Assembly: GCF_030216305.1 (NCBI RefSeq)
Contig: NZ_JASOKT010000006.1
Location: forward strand, 31,738 to 95,737
Source: Actinotignum timonense
Lineage (GTDB): Bacteria > Actinomycetota > Actinomycetes > Actinomycetales > Actinomycetaceae
Length of the DNA stretch: 64,000 nt
Direction of reading: 5' to 3'
A model generated the notes under the pieces. That model was not told where the DNA came from, ran no database searches, and saw nothing but the letters and a program-made list of their open reading frames with translations. This document shows, piece after piece, positions 38,374 to 47,045 of the stretch (position 1 is its first letter; every line of letters begins with the position of its first letter). The position numbers and the translations under genes were made by a program.

Positions 38374-39626
38374 TACTTCGTGCTTTCCGGACTCGGGGTG
38401 GCTTCGGTTTCTGCATCTGCGCCGGGGCCGGTTTCTGAGCCTTCGCTAGTGCCCGTGCCTGAATCTGCACCGGGGCCGGTTCCTGAGCCTTCGCGGGAAC
38501 CTGTATCCGCGCCGGAACCGCCGGGCGCTCCGGAGCCGCTAGGCGCGCCGGACCCACCGGGCGCGCCGGCCTTCTTCGCGTCGGCCAACGCATACACGCT
38601 TTCCCCAGCCCGCACTCCCTCAACTACCGCCAGGCCGCCGGCCACAGTCTGAACCGTGACGGTGCGGGGCGCGGCCTCCCCCACGACCCTCACGCTCACG
38701 GTCCCATCCGGCATCGTAGAAAGCGCGGAGACCGGCACGGTAGGCCCGGTCACCGCGGGCACAATCTCAATATCGGTAAGTAGATAGGCTTTTTGGCTGG
38801 CCGGCAATTCCCCGCACCGAGTGCCGCACAGCAGCCCGCCATCTTCCGCGGTAACAGGGACCTTGACCTGGCCCCCTTCTGTTTCCTCCGGCTCACCGGT
38901 AATACCGATGAGGGGCTGTTCACCCAGCTTGACGCGAATACCCATTCCCGGCTGAATCATGGCTTGCTGTTCGCGCGTGATTTCCATATAAAAACTGGGC
39001 GTTCCTGACACCGAGTTAATAATATTTTCACTTCCGTTCAGGGCCGCACCGGGCCATGCAATACTGCGGTCCAGGGTGAGCGCAGCTGGTAGTTGCGGCA
39101 CTGCCACAAGTTCTCCCAGGCCGACGACGCCGCTCTGTTCCTGCCCGCGCGCTTTTTGCCACGCTTTCGTTGCCGCGGTGGTGGCGGGGCCAAATTTCCC
39201 ATCTGCCACGGTTTGTGAATAACCGAGGGTGGCGAGGAGCCGCTGGTATTGGGAGACATCCTCACCTTCGGTTCCTTCGGCGAGGGGCCGCCAGAAGGGG
39301 GTGGAACCTTCTGCCGCGATTACCTCGGTATTTCCGACGGTGTAGAGGGTGTCGCCAGCGTGGAATTCTCCGTCCGCGGCAACGGAGGTGATGGTGCCGT
39401 TGAGCTGGTTCACGGCAACTGGTTGTGCCGCGCGTTCTACCGTAGTGGAGAGTGTGAGGGTGCGGCCAATATTTTGCTCGGTTACGGTGACGGTCATTGT
39501 CTCCGCTCCCGTTTGGGTGATCCGCTCCGGGGGTTTCAGGGTGGTGCGGCCCGCCCAGAATGCCAGTGCCGCCACGAGGAGGAGTGTTATCACACCTGCG
39601 AGGATCTGAATTATTTTCTTGTTCAT
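38373..39626 (-). CDS. Adaptor (HlyD-like) protein with peptidoglycan-binding domain
   Basis: About 417 residues. N-terminal membrane anchor (about 5-26), a first lipoyl-like half, then a PG_binding_1 domain (VSQYQRLLATLGYSQ ... DGKFGPATTAATKAWQKARG, about 125-165), barrel domains, a two-Cys loop (CGTRCGEL) and a low-complexity Gly/Ser/Ala/Glu/Thr tail made of degenerate repeats (GAPGGSGAPSGSG). The embedded wall-binding domain is a common actinobacterial variant of MacA-like adaptors. It likely bridges the exporter to the wall. The tail DNA is repetitive and may vary in length. Confidence 0.87.
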   Translation of the reverse strand: MNKKIIQILAGVITLLLVAALAFWAGRTTLKPPERITQTGAETMTVTVTEQNIGRTLTLSTTVERAAQPVAVNQLNGTITSVAADGEFHAGDTLYTVGNTEVIAAEGSTPFWRPLAEGTEGEDVSQYQRLLATLGYSQTVADGKFGPATTAATKAWQKARGQEQSGVVGLGELVAVPQLPAALTLDRSIAWPGAALNGSENIINSVSGTPSFYMEITREQQAMIQPGMGIRVKLGEQPLIGITGEPEETEGGQVKVPVTAEDGGLLCGTRCGELPASQKAYLLTDIEIVPAVTGPTVPVSALSTMPDGTVSVRVVGEAAPRTVTVQTVAGGLAVVEGVRAGESVYALADAKKAGAPGGSGAPSGSGAPGGSGADTGSREGSGTGPGADSGTGTSEGSETGPGADAETEATPSPESTK

Positions 39627-39684
39627 GGCAGCACGCCTTTCGTGGTAGCCACGCGATCACACGTGAATGGTAAACATCATGGGG

Positions 39685-40410
39685 TTATTTTATGCCATAG
39701 AGCTCTGTGGCAGGAGGGTCACTGGGGCAAACTTTCCACACTTCCACGGGGATCTGGAATTCAAGAGATCCCCCATTATTAGGCCACCAGCGGTGCTCCG
39801 GATCGGTATGGAACTTAGCAACATAAGTTTCCCGAGCGGGACGTTTGGAGGTATCAACCTTATAACCATGCGCGGCGAGGCATGGAATATAGTATTCATC
39901 CCAGTAGTCCCAGACCACCCGCAATTGATCCTCCGACCAGTCGGTAAGAAATTCTGGATTGAGGAAATACATCGCATAGCATTCGTAACTAGCCAAGTTA
40001 TATGCCGCCTCTTGCGATTCTGGAATACTCCCATTGGAAGCGACCCCACCTTTGGGATTGACATGGGATCCAAAACCCTTGCCGGTCAAACACTCAGCCA
40101 TTTTGATATTCGACTGTTCCAATGATTCTTGCCACTCCACGAGCGGAACATCCGGCGGATCCTCAATTTCCAAAAACTCCGCATCACGTTTCAGCCACTG
40201 CGCGCGGAATGCGAGTTTCTCTTCCTCCGTGTGATAGCGCGGCGAGATTTTAATCTTCGCTTTCCAGGTATTCGGATCCCATTCGGATGCTGAAGCCGCA
40301 GCGGTGCCGTGACTGGTTGCACCGGCACTTCCAGGATCGGAACCACCCGCGGCGCAACCGCCCACCACTATGAGTAACGAACTAAAAACCGGTAGAACTC
40401 TATGCTTCAT
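39685..40410 (-). CDS. Lipoprotein of unknown function, paralogue 1
   Basis: About 241 residues. Signal peptide with lipobox VVGGC, then a Ser/Ala/Thr linker and a globular domain with conserved blocks shared with the adjacent gene: SEWDPNTWK, WDYWDEYYIPCLAAHG, DTSKRPARE and PEHRWWPNN. Cys residues recur at matching positions (AECLTGKGF, YECYAMYF, IPCLAAHG, WKVCP), suggesting disulfides outside the membrane. I do not recognise the family. It is 58 bases upstream of the adaptor gene. Confidence 0.85.
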   Translation of the reverse strand: MKHRVLPVFSSLLIVVGGCAAGGSDPGSAGATSHGTAAASASEWDPNTWKAKIKISPRYHTEEEKLAFRAQWLKRDAEFLEIEDPPDVPLVEWQESLEQSNIKMAECLTGKGFGSHVNPKGGVASNGSIPESQEAAYNLASYECYAMYFLNPEFLTDWSEDQLRVVWDYWDEYYIPCLAAHGYKVDTSKRPARETYVAKFHTDPEHRWWPNNGGSLEFQIPVEVWKVCPSDPPATELYGIK

Positions 40411-40433
40411 GCAACACCCCTATCGCCAGCAGA

Positions 40434-41141
40434 TCAGTCAATCCCATAAAACTCTGTAATTGGCGGCGTTTCCGGGCACACCTTCATAACTTCCGGCGTG
40501 ATTCGGAAAGAAAGCTCACCCTTATTATCCGGCCACCACCGATGCTCAGCATCAGAGTAAAACGTCGTCGCGTAAGCTTCCCGCCCCGGACGCTCGGAAG
40601 TATCAACTGTGAAGCCATGTGCCGCAAGGCAGGGGATATAGTATTCATCCCAGTAATCCCACTGCATCCGCAACTGATCCTCTGTCAAATTCGCAAGAAA
40701 CTCTGGGTTAAGGAAGTACATCGAATGGCACTCATAGAGAGCCATACCGAAAGCCTCCTGCTGCGATTCAGGGATCGGAGGGTCATACATGATTCCCCCT
40801 TGCGGAGCAACCTCAGCGGAAAACCCTTTACTCCGCAAACATTCCGCCTGCTTTTCATCGGCCGCATGCGGAGAATCCATCCACTCAACTAAAGCAATAT
40901 CAGGTGGATCCACCACACCCATCGTCCGAGTATTACGCTCCAGCCAGCGTTTCCGGAAAGCTAGCTTATCTTCCTCACTTGTAAACTTAGGAGAAATCTC
41001 TATATCAGACTTCCAAGACTTCGGATCCCATTCGGAGGAAGCCGATGTTTGAGCATTTTCGGCTCCTCCGGAGCCTTCACCTGTGCAGCCGCTAATCGGG
41101 ATCACCACAGCAACCACTAAACAAAGAAAAAATCTCTTCAT
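40434..41141 (-). CDS. Lipoprotein of unknown function, paralogue 2
   Basis: About 235 residues, lipobox ISGC. Clearly a tandem duplicate of the next gene: it shares SEWDPKSWK, AECLRSKGF, WDYWDEYYIPCLAAHG, DTSERPGREAY and AEHRWWPDN, with the Cys positions conserved. Divergence is enough that the copies are old. The gap between them is 23 bases. Lies between the small secreted protein and the ABC system; a role as immunity or substrate-capture protein is speculation. Confidence 0.85.
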   Translation of the reverse strand: MKRFFLCLVVAVVIPISGCTGEGSGGAENAQTSASSEWDPKSWKSDIEISPKFTSEEDKLAFRKRWLERNTRTMGVVDPPDIALVEWMDSPHAADEKQAECLRSKGFSAEVAPQGGIMYDPPIPESQQEAFGMALYECHSMYFLNPEFLANLTEDQLRMQWDYWDEYYIPCLAAHGFTVDTSERPGREAYATTFYSDAEHRWWPDNKGELSFRITPEVMKVCPETPPITEFYGID

Positions 41142-41218
41142 TGAGCTTCCCTCCCCCGCTAAATCGAGTGGGTGGCGAGGGGACCTCCCCCGCCACCCAC
41201 TACAGGATTCAGAACCAT

Positions 41219-41536
41219 CTACCAGTCAATCGGGGTACAGGTAGCATGGGTAGGCGCACGAAGTAGTTCTTCCGCCGAGGCCCTCCAGTTCCCATCGAAA
41301 TAACGCGAAACGACGCTGGCCCTCAATCTATCGCTCCGAGAATAAAGCGTCTCCCCACGCACCGCAATCGTCATCAATTCATACGTCTGCTGTTGCGCAT
41401 ATACGCCAACATGAGCCTGGTTGAAGTTACATTTCTTGTAGCCACCCACCTGGATAGCACTGGCTGATGGCATAAACGCCACGATTGATAGCAGTGTTGC
41501 TGCGAATGCAGCACCTACTTTTCGGATAGTCTTCAT
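41219..41536 (-). CDS. Small secreted two-cysteine protein
   Basis: About 105 residues: signal peptide (MKTIRKVGAAFAATLLSIV, cleavage after SASA) and a mature part of about 78 residues with exactly two Cys (YKKCNFNQ and HATCTPIDW), probably one disulfide joining the two ends, and a C-terminal Trp. ATG at 41536 has CAGGAGG upstream, so the start is firm. It is the first gene of the cassette and has its own promoter. The size and ABC linkage recall secreted bacteriocins such as the lactococcin-972 group, but I see no clear family motif, so this is a hypothesis. Confidence 0.75.
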   Translation of the reverse strand: MKTIRKVGAAFAATLLSIVAFMPSASAIQVGGYKKCNFNQAHVGVYAQQQTYELMTIAVRGETLYSRSDRLRASVVSRYFDGNWRASAEELLRAPTHATCTPIDW

Positions 41537-41580
41537 GATCTGCCTCCTGTTCATCGTTGAACGGTTGGGACTTGTGACCC

Positions 41581-41608
41581 TTAACGACGCTCGGATAAGC
41601 GCCGTTAA
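41581..41608. promoter_or_regulatory. Operator-like inverted repeat at the cassette start
   Basis: TTAACGACGCT and AGCGCCGTTAA match at 10 of 11 positions around six bases. It begins a few bases past the -10 box, where transcription should start, which is the classic position for a repressor. Confidence 0.6.
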
Positions 41609-41612
41609 CGCT

Positions 41613-41642
41613 ACGCTAAAGGACGTCTTAACCATCTGTCAA
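41613..41642 (-). promoter_or_regulatory. Promoter of the secreted-peptide cassette
   Basis: On the minus strand, a perfect -35 TTGACA (41642-41637) and an actinobacterial-type -10 TAGCGT (41618-41613) are separated by 18 bases, about 77 bases upstream of the small secreted protein start. Confidence 0.6.
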
Positions 41643-41761
41643 TACCTTGGTGCCACTTAATTTCGGCAACCACATCGCGTGCACCGGCATCGCATTTAAC
41701 GGCACACCTGTCGCAATATCGCGCTCAATAGCGTTGCGACTAACACGCTTCACGGAAACGA

Positions 41762-41798
41762 ACGTCCGGGGTGTGCCGCGTCGGCACACCCCGGACGT
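41762..41798 (-). terminator. Terminator after clpB
   Basis: ACGTCCGGGGTGTGCC and its perfect complement form a 16-bp stem with a five-base loop, 20 bases past the clpB stop. One of the strongest hairpins in the window. The T-run is poor. Confidence 0.85.
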
Positions 41799-41817
41799 AG
41801 ATAGGGCAATTTAGTTA

Positions 41818-44445
41818 TTAGGATTCAGTGCTGAGCCGCAGGGCATAGCTACGGCCCGAAGTCCCACCACTGGCCGTGGCATTTTCCCGGGTATCCACCC
41901 GGATGGTATCCCCGTCATGAGCGTCACCTGCGAGGATCATGCGGGCCAGCTGGTCACCGATCTCCCGCTGGATAAGCCGACGTAGCGGGCGAGCCCCGTA
42001 AGCCGGATCGTATCCATCCATCGTCAGGTAATCGCGCGCCGCCGGACTCACATCCAGATGCATCCGCCGCTCACCCAGCCGTTGCTCCAACTGCGTGATT
42101 TGCAGATCCACAATCTTGCCGATTTCCTCCATGCTCAGCGGATGGAAAACAATCACGTCATCCAAGCGGTTGAGGAACTCCGGCTTGAAGTGCGCACGCA
42201 CCGCCGCCATGACCGTGTCATATTGGGCCGCCGCATCCATCGTGGGATCAGCCAAAGCCTGAGAACCCAAATTCGAGGTCAGAATAAGGAGGGTATTGCG
42301 GAAGTCCACGGTGCGGCCCTGGCCGTCCGTGAGGCGCCCGTCGTCCAAAACCTGGAGCAGAATATCGAACACATCCGGGTGGGCCTTTTCCACTTCGTCA
42401 AGCAGAATCACCGAGTAAGGCCGCCGCCGCACCGCTTCGGTGAGCTGGCCGCCTTCCTCATAGCCCACGTATCCCGGAGGTGCCCCGACCAGCCGCGAAA
42501 CCGAGTGCTTTTCGGCGTACTCCGACATATCGATACGCACCATGGCGCGCTCGTCGTCGAACATAAAGTCCGCCAGCGACTTCGCCAACTCCGTTTTCCC
42601 CACACCCGTAGGCCCGAGGAAGAGGAAGGAACCATCGGGCCGGTTCGGATCCTGCACGCCGGCGCGCGAACGGCGCACCGCATCAGAAACCGCCCGCACC
42701 GCATCCTGCTGGCCAATAAGGCGATGCCCGATTTCCTCCTCCATATGGAGGAGTTTCTCCGTTTCGCCCTGCATGAGTTTACCCACCGGCACGCCCGTCC
42801 AGGCCGCCACCACTTCGGCAACTTCCTCAGAATCCACCCGCTCAGCAATCATCGGTTCATGATCGCGAGCCTGGCCATCCGCTTCGGCCGCTTCCGCCGC
42901 GGCAATCTGGCGTTCTACATCAGGAATATCACCGTTTTGGAGCCGCCCGGCATCCTCATACCGGCCCTCGCGAACCGCTAACTCAAACTCGGTGCGCAAC
43001 TCATCAAGCTTGACCCGCAAATCACCCACCCGGTTACGCCCGGCCTTCTCATTTTCCCACCGAGCGGTCAGGGCAGCTAATTCTTCTTTGCGATCCGCCA
43101 ATTCCGCACGGATGGTTTCTAGGCGGTCGGCGGTAGCTGCGTCGTCGTCCTGAGTTTCAGAAAGATAGGACTCCTCCATGGTGAGGCGATCCACCTGGCG
43201 CTGCAAAACATCGATTTCCTCCGGGGAAGAATCCAATTCCATGCGCAGGCGGGAGGCCGCTTCGTCAATAAGATCAATGGCCTTATCGGGAAGCTGACGG
43301 CCGGTAATATACCGATTCGAGAGCTGCGCCGCGGCAACAAGAGCACCGTCCGTAATTGTTACTTTATGGTGCGCTTCGTATTTCGGGGCGATGCCACGCA
43401 AAATTGTGATGGTATCTTCCACCGAGGGTTCACCCACGAAAATCTGCTGGAAACGGCGCTCCAAAGCCGGGTCCTTCTCAATATTTTCGCGGTACTCATC
43501 CAAGGTGGTAGCACCGATCAACCGCAATTCCCCGCGCGCGAGCATCGGCTTGAGCATATTTCCGGCATCCATGGCGCCTTCGGAACCGCCACCGGCCCCC
43601 ACGATGGTATGGATCTCATCAATAAAGGTAACGATTTCACCCGCTGCCTCTCTGATTTCATTCAGGACAGCCTTGAAGCGTTCCTCGAATTCACCGCGGT
43701 ATTTTGCACCGGCCACCATTGCAGCCACATCCAATTGGATGAGCCGCTTACCGCGCAAAGATTCCGGCACATCGCCATTGACCATGCGCTGCGCCAGCCC
43801 CTCCACAACGGCGGTTTTCCCAACACCCGGTTCCCCGATGAGCACCGGATTATTCTTGGTACGCCGGGAAAGGACCTGGACCACGCGGCGGATTTCGCTA
43901 TCGCGGCCGATCACCGGATCCATTTTCCCTTCCCGAGCCATCGCGGTGAGATCCTGACCGTATTTCTCCAGTGCCTGGAATGTGCCTTCCGGATCCGCGC
44001 TATCCACCTTCGAGGTGCGCACGCGCGGCAGGGTAGCACGCAGCGCCTCATGCGAGGCACCGGCGTTCCGGAGGATCTCCCCCGCCTGGGACTGCGAAGC
44101 CGCAATCGCCATGAGGAGATGCTCGGTAGAAATATAGGCATCACCCAAACTGGTTGCTTCCTTGCCGGCCTCCGAAATCACCCGCGAGAGCGGGCGCGAC
44201 GCCCCGGGATTTTGCACCGAATCCCCCGCCGAACGCGGCAACGAAGCCAGCGCCCCGGATACTCGCTCCGCGATCTCCACCCGATTAGCCCCCACCGCTT
44301 CGAGCAGGGCAAGAGCAATTCCGCCTTCCTGGGCGAGCAGCGCGCTGAGAAGATGCACCGGCTCCACCTGGGGATTGCCCGCATCCGTCGCCGTGCGAAT
44401 GGCCTGCGCCAAAGCTTCCTGCGACTTCGTTGTTAGTTTATCCAT
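41818..44445 (-). CDS. clpB: ATP-dependent chaperone ClpB
   Basis: About 875 residues. N-domain repeats, first AAA module ([17 protein letters not shown]), coiled-coil middle domain (about 405-525), second AAA module ([15 protein letters not shown]) and a C-terminal D2 small domain ([15 protein letters not shown]). Disaggregates proteins with DnaK. AAGGAG precedes the ATG, and a perfect HAIR operator lies 72-92 bases upstream, so it belongs to the HspR heat-shock regulon. hspR and dnaK are not in the window. Confidence 0.97.
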   Translation of the reverse strand: MDKLTTKSQEALAQAIRTATDAGNPQVEPVHLLSALLAQEGGIALALLEAVGANRVEIAERVSGALASLPRSAGDSVQNPGASRPLSRVISEAGKEATSLGDAYISTEHLLMAIAASQSQAGEILRNAGASHEALRATLPRVRTSKVDSADPEGTFQALEKYGQDLTAMAREGKMDPVIGRDSEIRRVVQVLSRRTKNNPVLIGEPGVGKTAVVEGLAQRMVNGDVPESLRGKRLIQLDVAAMVAGAKYRGEFEERFKAVLNEIREAAGEIVTFIDEIHTIVGAGGGSEGAMDAGNMLKPMLARGELRLIGATTLDEYRENIEKDPALERRFQQIFVGEPSVEDTITILRGIAPKYEAHHKVTITDGALVAAAQLSNRYITGRQLPDKAIDLIDEAASRLRMELDSSPEEIDVLQRQVDRLTMEESYLSETQDDDAATADRLETIRAELADRKEELAALTARWENEKAGRNRVGDLRVKLDELRTEFELAVREGRYEDAGRLQNGDIPDVERQIAAAEAAEADGQARDHEPMIAERVDSEEVAEVVAAWTGVPVGKLMQGETEKLLHMEEEIGHRLIGQQDAVRAVSDAVRRSRAGVQDPNRPDGSFLFLGPTGVGKTELAKSLADFMFDDERAMVRIDMSEYAEKHSVSRLVGAPPGYVGYEEGGQLTEAVRRRPYSVILLDEVEKAHPDVFDILLQVLDDGRLTDGQGRTVDFRNTLLILTSNLGSQALADPTMDAAAQYDTVMAAVRAHFKPEFLNRLDDVIVFHPLSMEEIGKIVDLQITQLEQRLGERRMHLDVSPAARDYLTMDGYDPAYGARPLRRLIQREIGDQLARMILAGDAHDGDTIRVDTRENATASGGTSGRSYALRLSTES

Positions 44446-44516
44446 GACAACTCCTTACATCGGCGGCGGCTACCTGTTCACCACTTCGCCGATCCACTCA
44501 TAGCAACGCAAGCTTT

Positions 44517-44537
44517 CTTGAGTCTATTCCACTCAAG
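44517..44537. promoter_or_regulatory. HAIR element (HspR operator) of clpB
   Basis: CTTGAGT-CTATTCC-ACTCAAG, a perfect match to the consensus CTTGAGT-N7-ACTCAAG recognised by HspR in Streptomyces and mycobacteria. Confidence 0.95.
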
Positions 44538-44582
44538 TTAGAAGATGTAGCAGTTGCGGGTACCAAGCCACTGAAACGCGCG

Positions 44583-45380
44583 CTACCCTAATTCTTGGGC
44601 GCCGCGATAGATCAACTCCGCAATCGGAGCAATATCCCGATTCAAGAAAAGCTCGCGCAGCGCATCCTGGAATTCCTCGAAATACGCTGCCGGAATAGCT
44701 ATGGCATCGTATCCGTGGGTCATGAGATACCCGGAAGCCATGAGCCGCGCGGTGCGCTTATTACCATCAAAGTAATACTGTGCCAGCGTGGAGGTAGCGA
44801 AAAATTGCACCGCGCTCCGCAGCGGATCGCTCTCATCCAGGCGCGCCAGCGAAGCCGTGAAAATCGCGTGCAGCGCAGCCGGATCCTGGGGTGCTTGGTA
44901 GTGCGTACCCGCCACGTCCACATTCCCGTGCTGCCCGCGGACCGCACCTTCTCCCCGAAATACGCCGGAATCAATGAGAGAGTGGTAGGTGAGGGTGCGA
45001 TGGATGCGGTTCTGGGTGTCCTCATCCATCCGGAACAAACCTGCCCGCACTAGATTTGCGACCAACTCATGGGCGGAAACCATCGCCGCCACATCCTCAT
45101 CGCTGCGCTTGTGGCCGGGTAGCGGGCGTTCTTCGATCAGGGTCACAACCTCAGGGAGGGTCATAGTTTTACCTTCCAGCGTGGCCATGGACCACACGTG
45201 CCCCGAGGTAAGAAAGGCGAAGCGCTCAACCGCTTTTTCTGGCGTGCGGGGTGCAATCGCGGGTGCGGCAGGAGCGGGCAACAGAAAAGCGCCAATGCCA
45301 TCGCCTACAGAGGCCGGCCGCCCGGTAGCTGCGTCGTCGTACCCGTGATACTGCCGCGACCCGAGGCTATACCGCGACAT
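44583..45380 (-). CDS. Fic-domain protein with substituted catalytic His
   Basis: About 265 residues. The Fic core reads QYYFDGNKRTARL (about 201-213), where the family has HxFxDGNxRTxR, so Gln replaces the catalytic His while the Asp, Gly, Asn and Arg residues that bind nucleotide phosphates remain. An N-terminal inhibitory-type segment (WSMATLEGKTMTLPEV, about 63-78) keeps Glu-Gly but has Met at the usual Ser/Thr. It may be a catalytically dead or altered Fic protein. ATG at 45380 or 45383 follows AAGGAAAAAGAAG and overlaps the upstream gene by 14-17 bases. The N-terminal GYDDAAT is encoded by the dispersed motif. Confidence 0.85.
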   Translation of the reverse strand: MSRYSLGSRQYHGYDDAATGRPASVGDGIGAFLLPAPAAPAIAPRTPEKAVERFAFLTSGHVWSMATLEGKTMTLPEVVTLIEERPLPGHKRSDEDVAAMVSAHELVANLVRAGLFRMDEDTQNRIHRTLTYHSLIDSGVFRGEGAVRGQHGNVDVAGTHYQAPQDPAALHAIFTASLARLDESDPLRSAVQFFATSTLAQYYFDGNKRTARLMASGYLMTHGYDAIAIPAAYFEEFQDALRELFLNRDIAPIAELIYRGAQELG

Positions 45381-45903
45381 CATCTTCTTTTTCCTTAATC
45401 CAGGTGAGCGCCGCAGGAACGTCACCAACCGCGTACGTATCTACAACCGCGCGCCCGACCCCCACGTAATGTTTGAAGAAATCGATCCACTGCGCTCCCG
45501 CGCTCACATCCTCGTCAATCGGGAGCACCCACAGGGGCTGCATGCCGCCCCAGGTGGCAGCCGTTTTATCCAGACGATCAATATCGGCTTGCGGAATATA
45601 AAAAATAGGTGTGCCGCTCACCGCGTGATCCAGGCTCGCCGACAGCGCAAGAGCCCCAGAAATCCAATAAGTTTTTGTGATGAGCGCGAGGTTGCGCAAT
45701 AAATCTTTGCCGGTTTTATCGCTGTAGAGCAGTTGCCCGCCCCGTTCCCGCAGCGGCGCGGCCGGCCCACACGCGGCCAGCAACGACGCGCGATCATGGA
45801 CGCGCCCGGTTTCCTCCAGCCGAGCCAGCTCGCCCTCATCGGTGGCGGTCAGGCGCCCCTCGATTGCGCGAGAGAAAAGACGTACTGCTGCGTTCGGCTC
45901 CAT
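45367..45903 (-). CDS. Unknown protein overlapping and upstream of the Fic gene
   Basis: About 178 residues. I do not recognise it. It is acidic at the C-terminus (WIKEKEDDVAV), has no membrane segment, and contains PIFYIPQADIDRLD, PLWVLPIDEDV and FFKHYVGVGRAVVDTY. ATG at 45903 has AGGA upstream. Because its last codons overlap the Fic start, the two proteins are probably made together and may interact. Confidence 0.75.
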   Translation of the reverse strand: MEPNAAVRLFSRAIEGRLTATDEGELARLEETGRVHDRASLLAACGPAAPLRERGGQLLYSDKTGKDLLRNLALITKTYWISGALALSASLDHAVSGTPIFYIPQADIDRLDKTAATWGGMQPLWVLPIDEDVSAGAQWIDFFKHYVGVGRAVVDTYAVGDVPAALTWIKEKEDDVAV

Positions 45904-46028
45904 ACCCGCTATCCTAGCGGCCGCGTGCCGCGTCGCATATTGCGGGGCCGCGCGGAGCCGCCCCGCGGGGCGCACCCGAACCCGCCCGCCTATACTGGAT
46001 GAATTGCATACCGAATGGAGGAGGAGCG

Positions 46029-47045
46029 GTGCCGGAAGGTCACGCTATTCATCGTCACGGACGTATTCTCACGGCGCTTTTCGGTGGGGACGCCGTGGCG
46101 GCCAGTTCCCCGCAGGGGCGTTTCGCTGAAGGTGCGGCCCTGCTGGACGGATTGCGCGCCGGGCGGGCCCACGCCTGGGGCAAGCATCTTTTCTGGCCTT
46201 TCCTTTCCACTTCCGAACAAGCCGCGGCGGGTGGTATTCCTACCGTTGAGCTTGGCGACCCGCAGGCCACCTGGCTCCATATTCATCTAGGCCTTTACGG
46301 AAAATGGGCTTTTGCGGGGCCGGGAGTAGCCGGTTTGCACGGCGCCGGGATTCGGGTGAGCCCCACCGAAGATTCGGGGATGCGCAAAACCATCGACGGC
46401 GGGCAAGATGGCACAACGCGCCTGGTCGAGGCGCCGACGGGTGGTCGCGATGGTCTACCGGAAGACAATATTCAAGTCCTGGGAGAATTGGCGACGACGC
46501 CGACAACTCGCTTGCGCCTCGCCGGGCCGGAGGCGGTTGCCCAGCTCACCGGCCCTGCCCGCTGCGAGATTCTCAGCGGGGAGGAAGTCCTGGGGGTGAT
46601 TGCGCGGCTCGGCCCCGATCCTATTCGTAATGAGGAGGGTGACCGGCAGCGATTCGTGGCCGGGGCGCGCCGCCGGAAGATCCCGGCCGGCCAGGTGGTG
46701 ATGGATCAGGCTGTTGTGGCGGGCCCGGGCAATATTTATCGGGCTGATTGTTTGTGGCGCACCGGGATTTCCCCGCTGCGGCCGGCTAATAAAGTTTCCG
46801 AATCCCGGTATCGCGAGCTGTGGGATGATCTGGTGCTGTGCATGGGCCGCGATGTGGATTCCGGGATTATTGTGACGATCCCGCCCGAATTCCAGCCCGA
46901 TCCGATTCCCGAGGGGGATCCGGAGCTCTCACGCTTCGCGGTGTATCACCGCACCGGCCGCCCGTGCGTGCGCTGCGGCGCAATTATCCGGGAGGAACTC
47001 ATGGCGGGGCGGCGCCTCTTCTGGTGCCCGGGCTGCCAGCGTTAA
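46029..47045 (+). CDS. Formamidopyrimidine/endonuclease VIII-type DNA glycosylase
   Basis: About 338 residues. GTG start at 46029 after GGAGGAGGAGC gives M-PEGHAIHRH, so the catalytic Pro2-Glu3 of the Fpg/Nei family is present; PEGH points to the Nei branch. The H2TH region is VVMDQAVVAGPGNIYRADCLW and the zinc finger is CVRCGAII ... CPGCQR (C-x2-C...C-x2-C). Base-excision repair of oxidised bases. Its last 47 bases overlap the 3' end of eccC on the other strand. Confidence 0.93.
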   Translation: MPEGHAIHRHGRILTALFGGDAVAASSPQGRFAEGAALLDGLRAGRAHAWGKHLFWPFLSTSEQAAAGGIPTVELGDPQATWLHIHLGLYGKWAFAGPGVAGLHGAGIRVSPTEDSGMRKTIDGGQDGTTRLVEAPTGGRDGLPEDNIQVLGELATTPTTRLRLAGPEAVAQLTGPARCEILSGEEVLGVIARLGPDPIRNEEGDRQRFVAGARRRKIPAGQVVMDQAVVAGPGNIYRADCLWRTGISPLRPANKVSESRYRELWDDLVLCMGRDVDSGIIVTIPPEFQPDPIPEGDPELSRFAVYHRTGRPCVRCGAIIREELMAGRRLFWCPGCQR

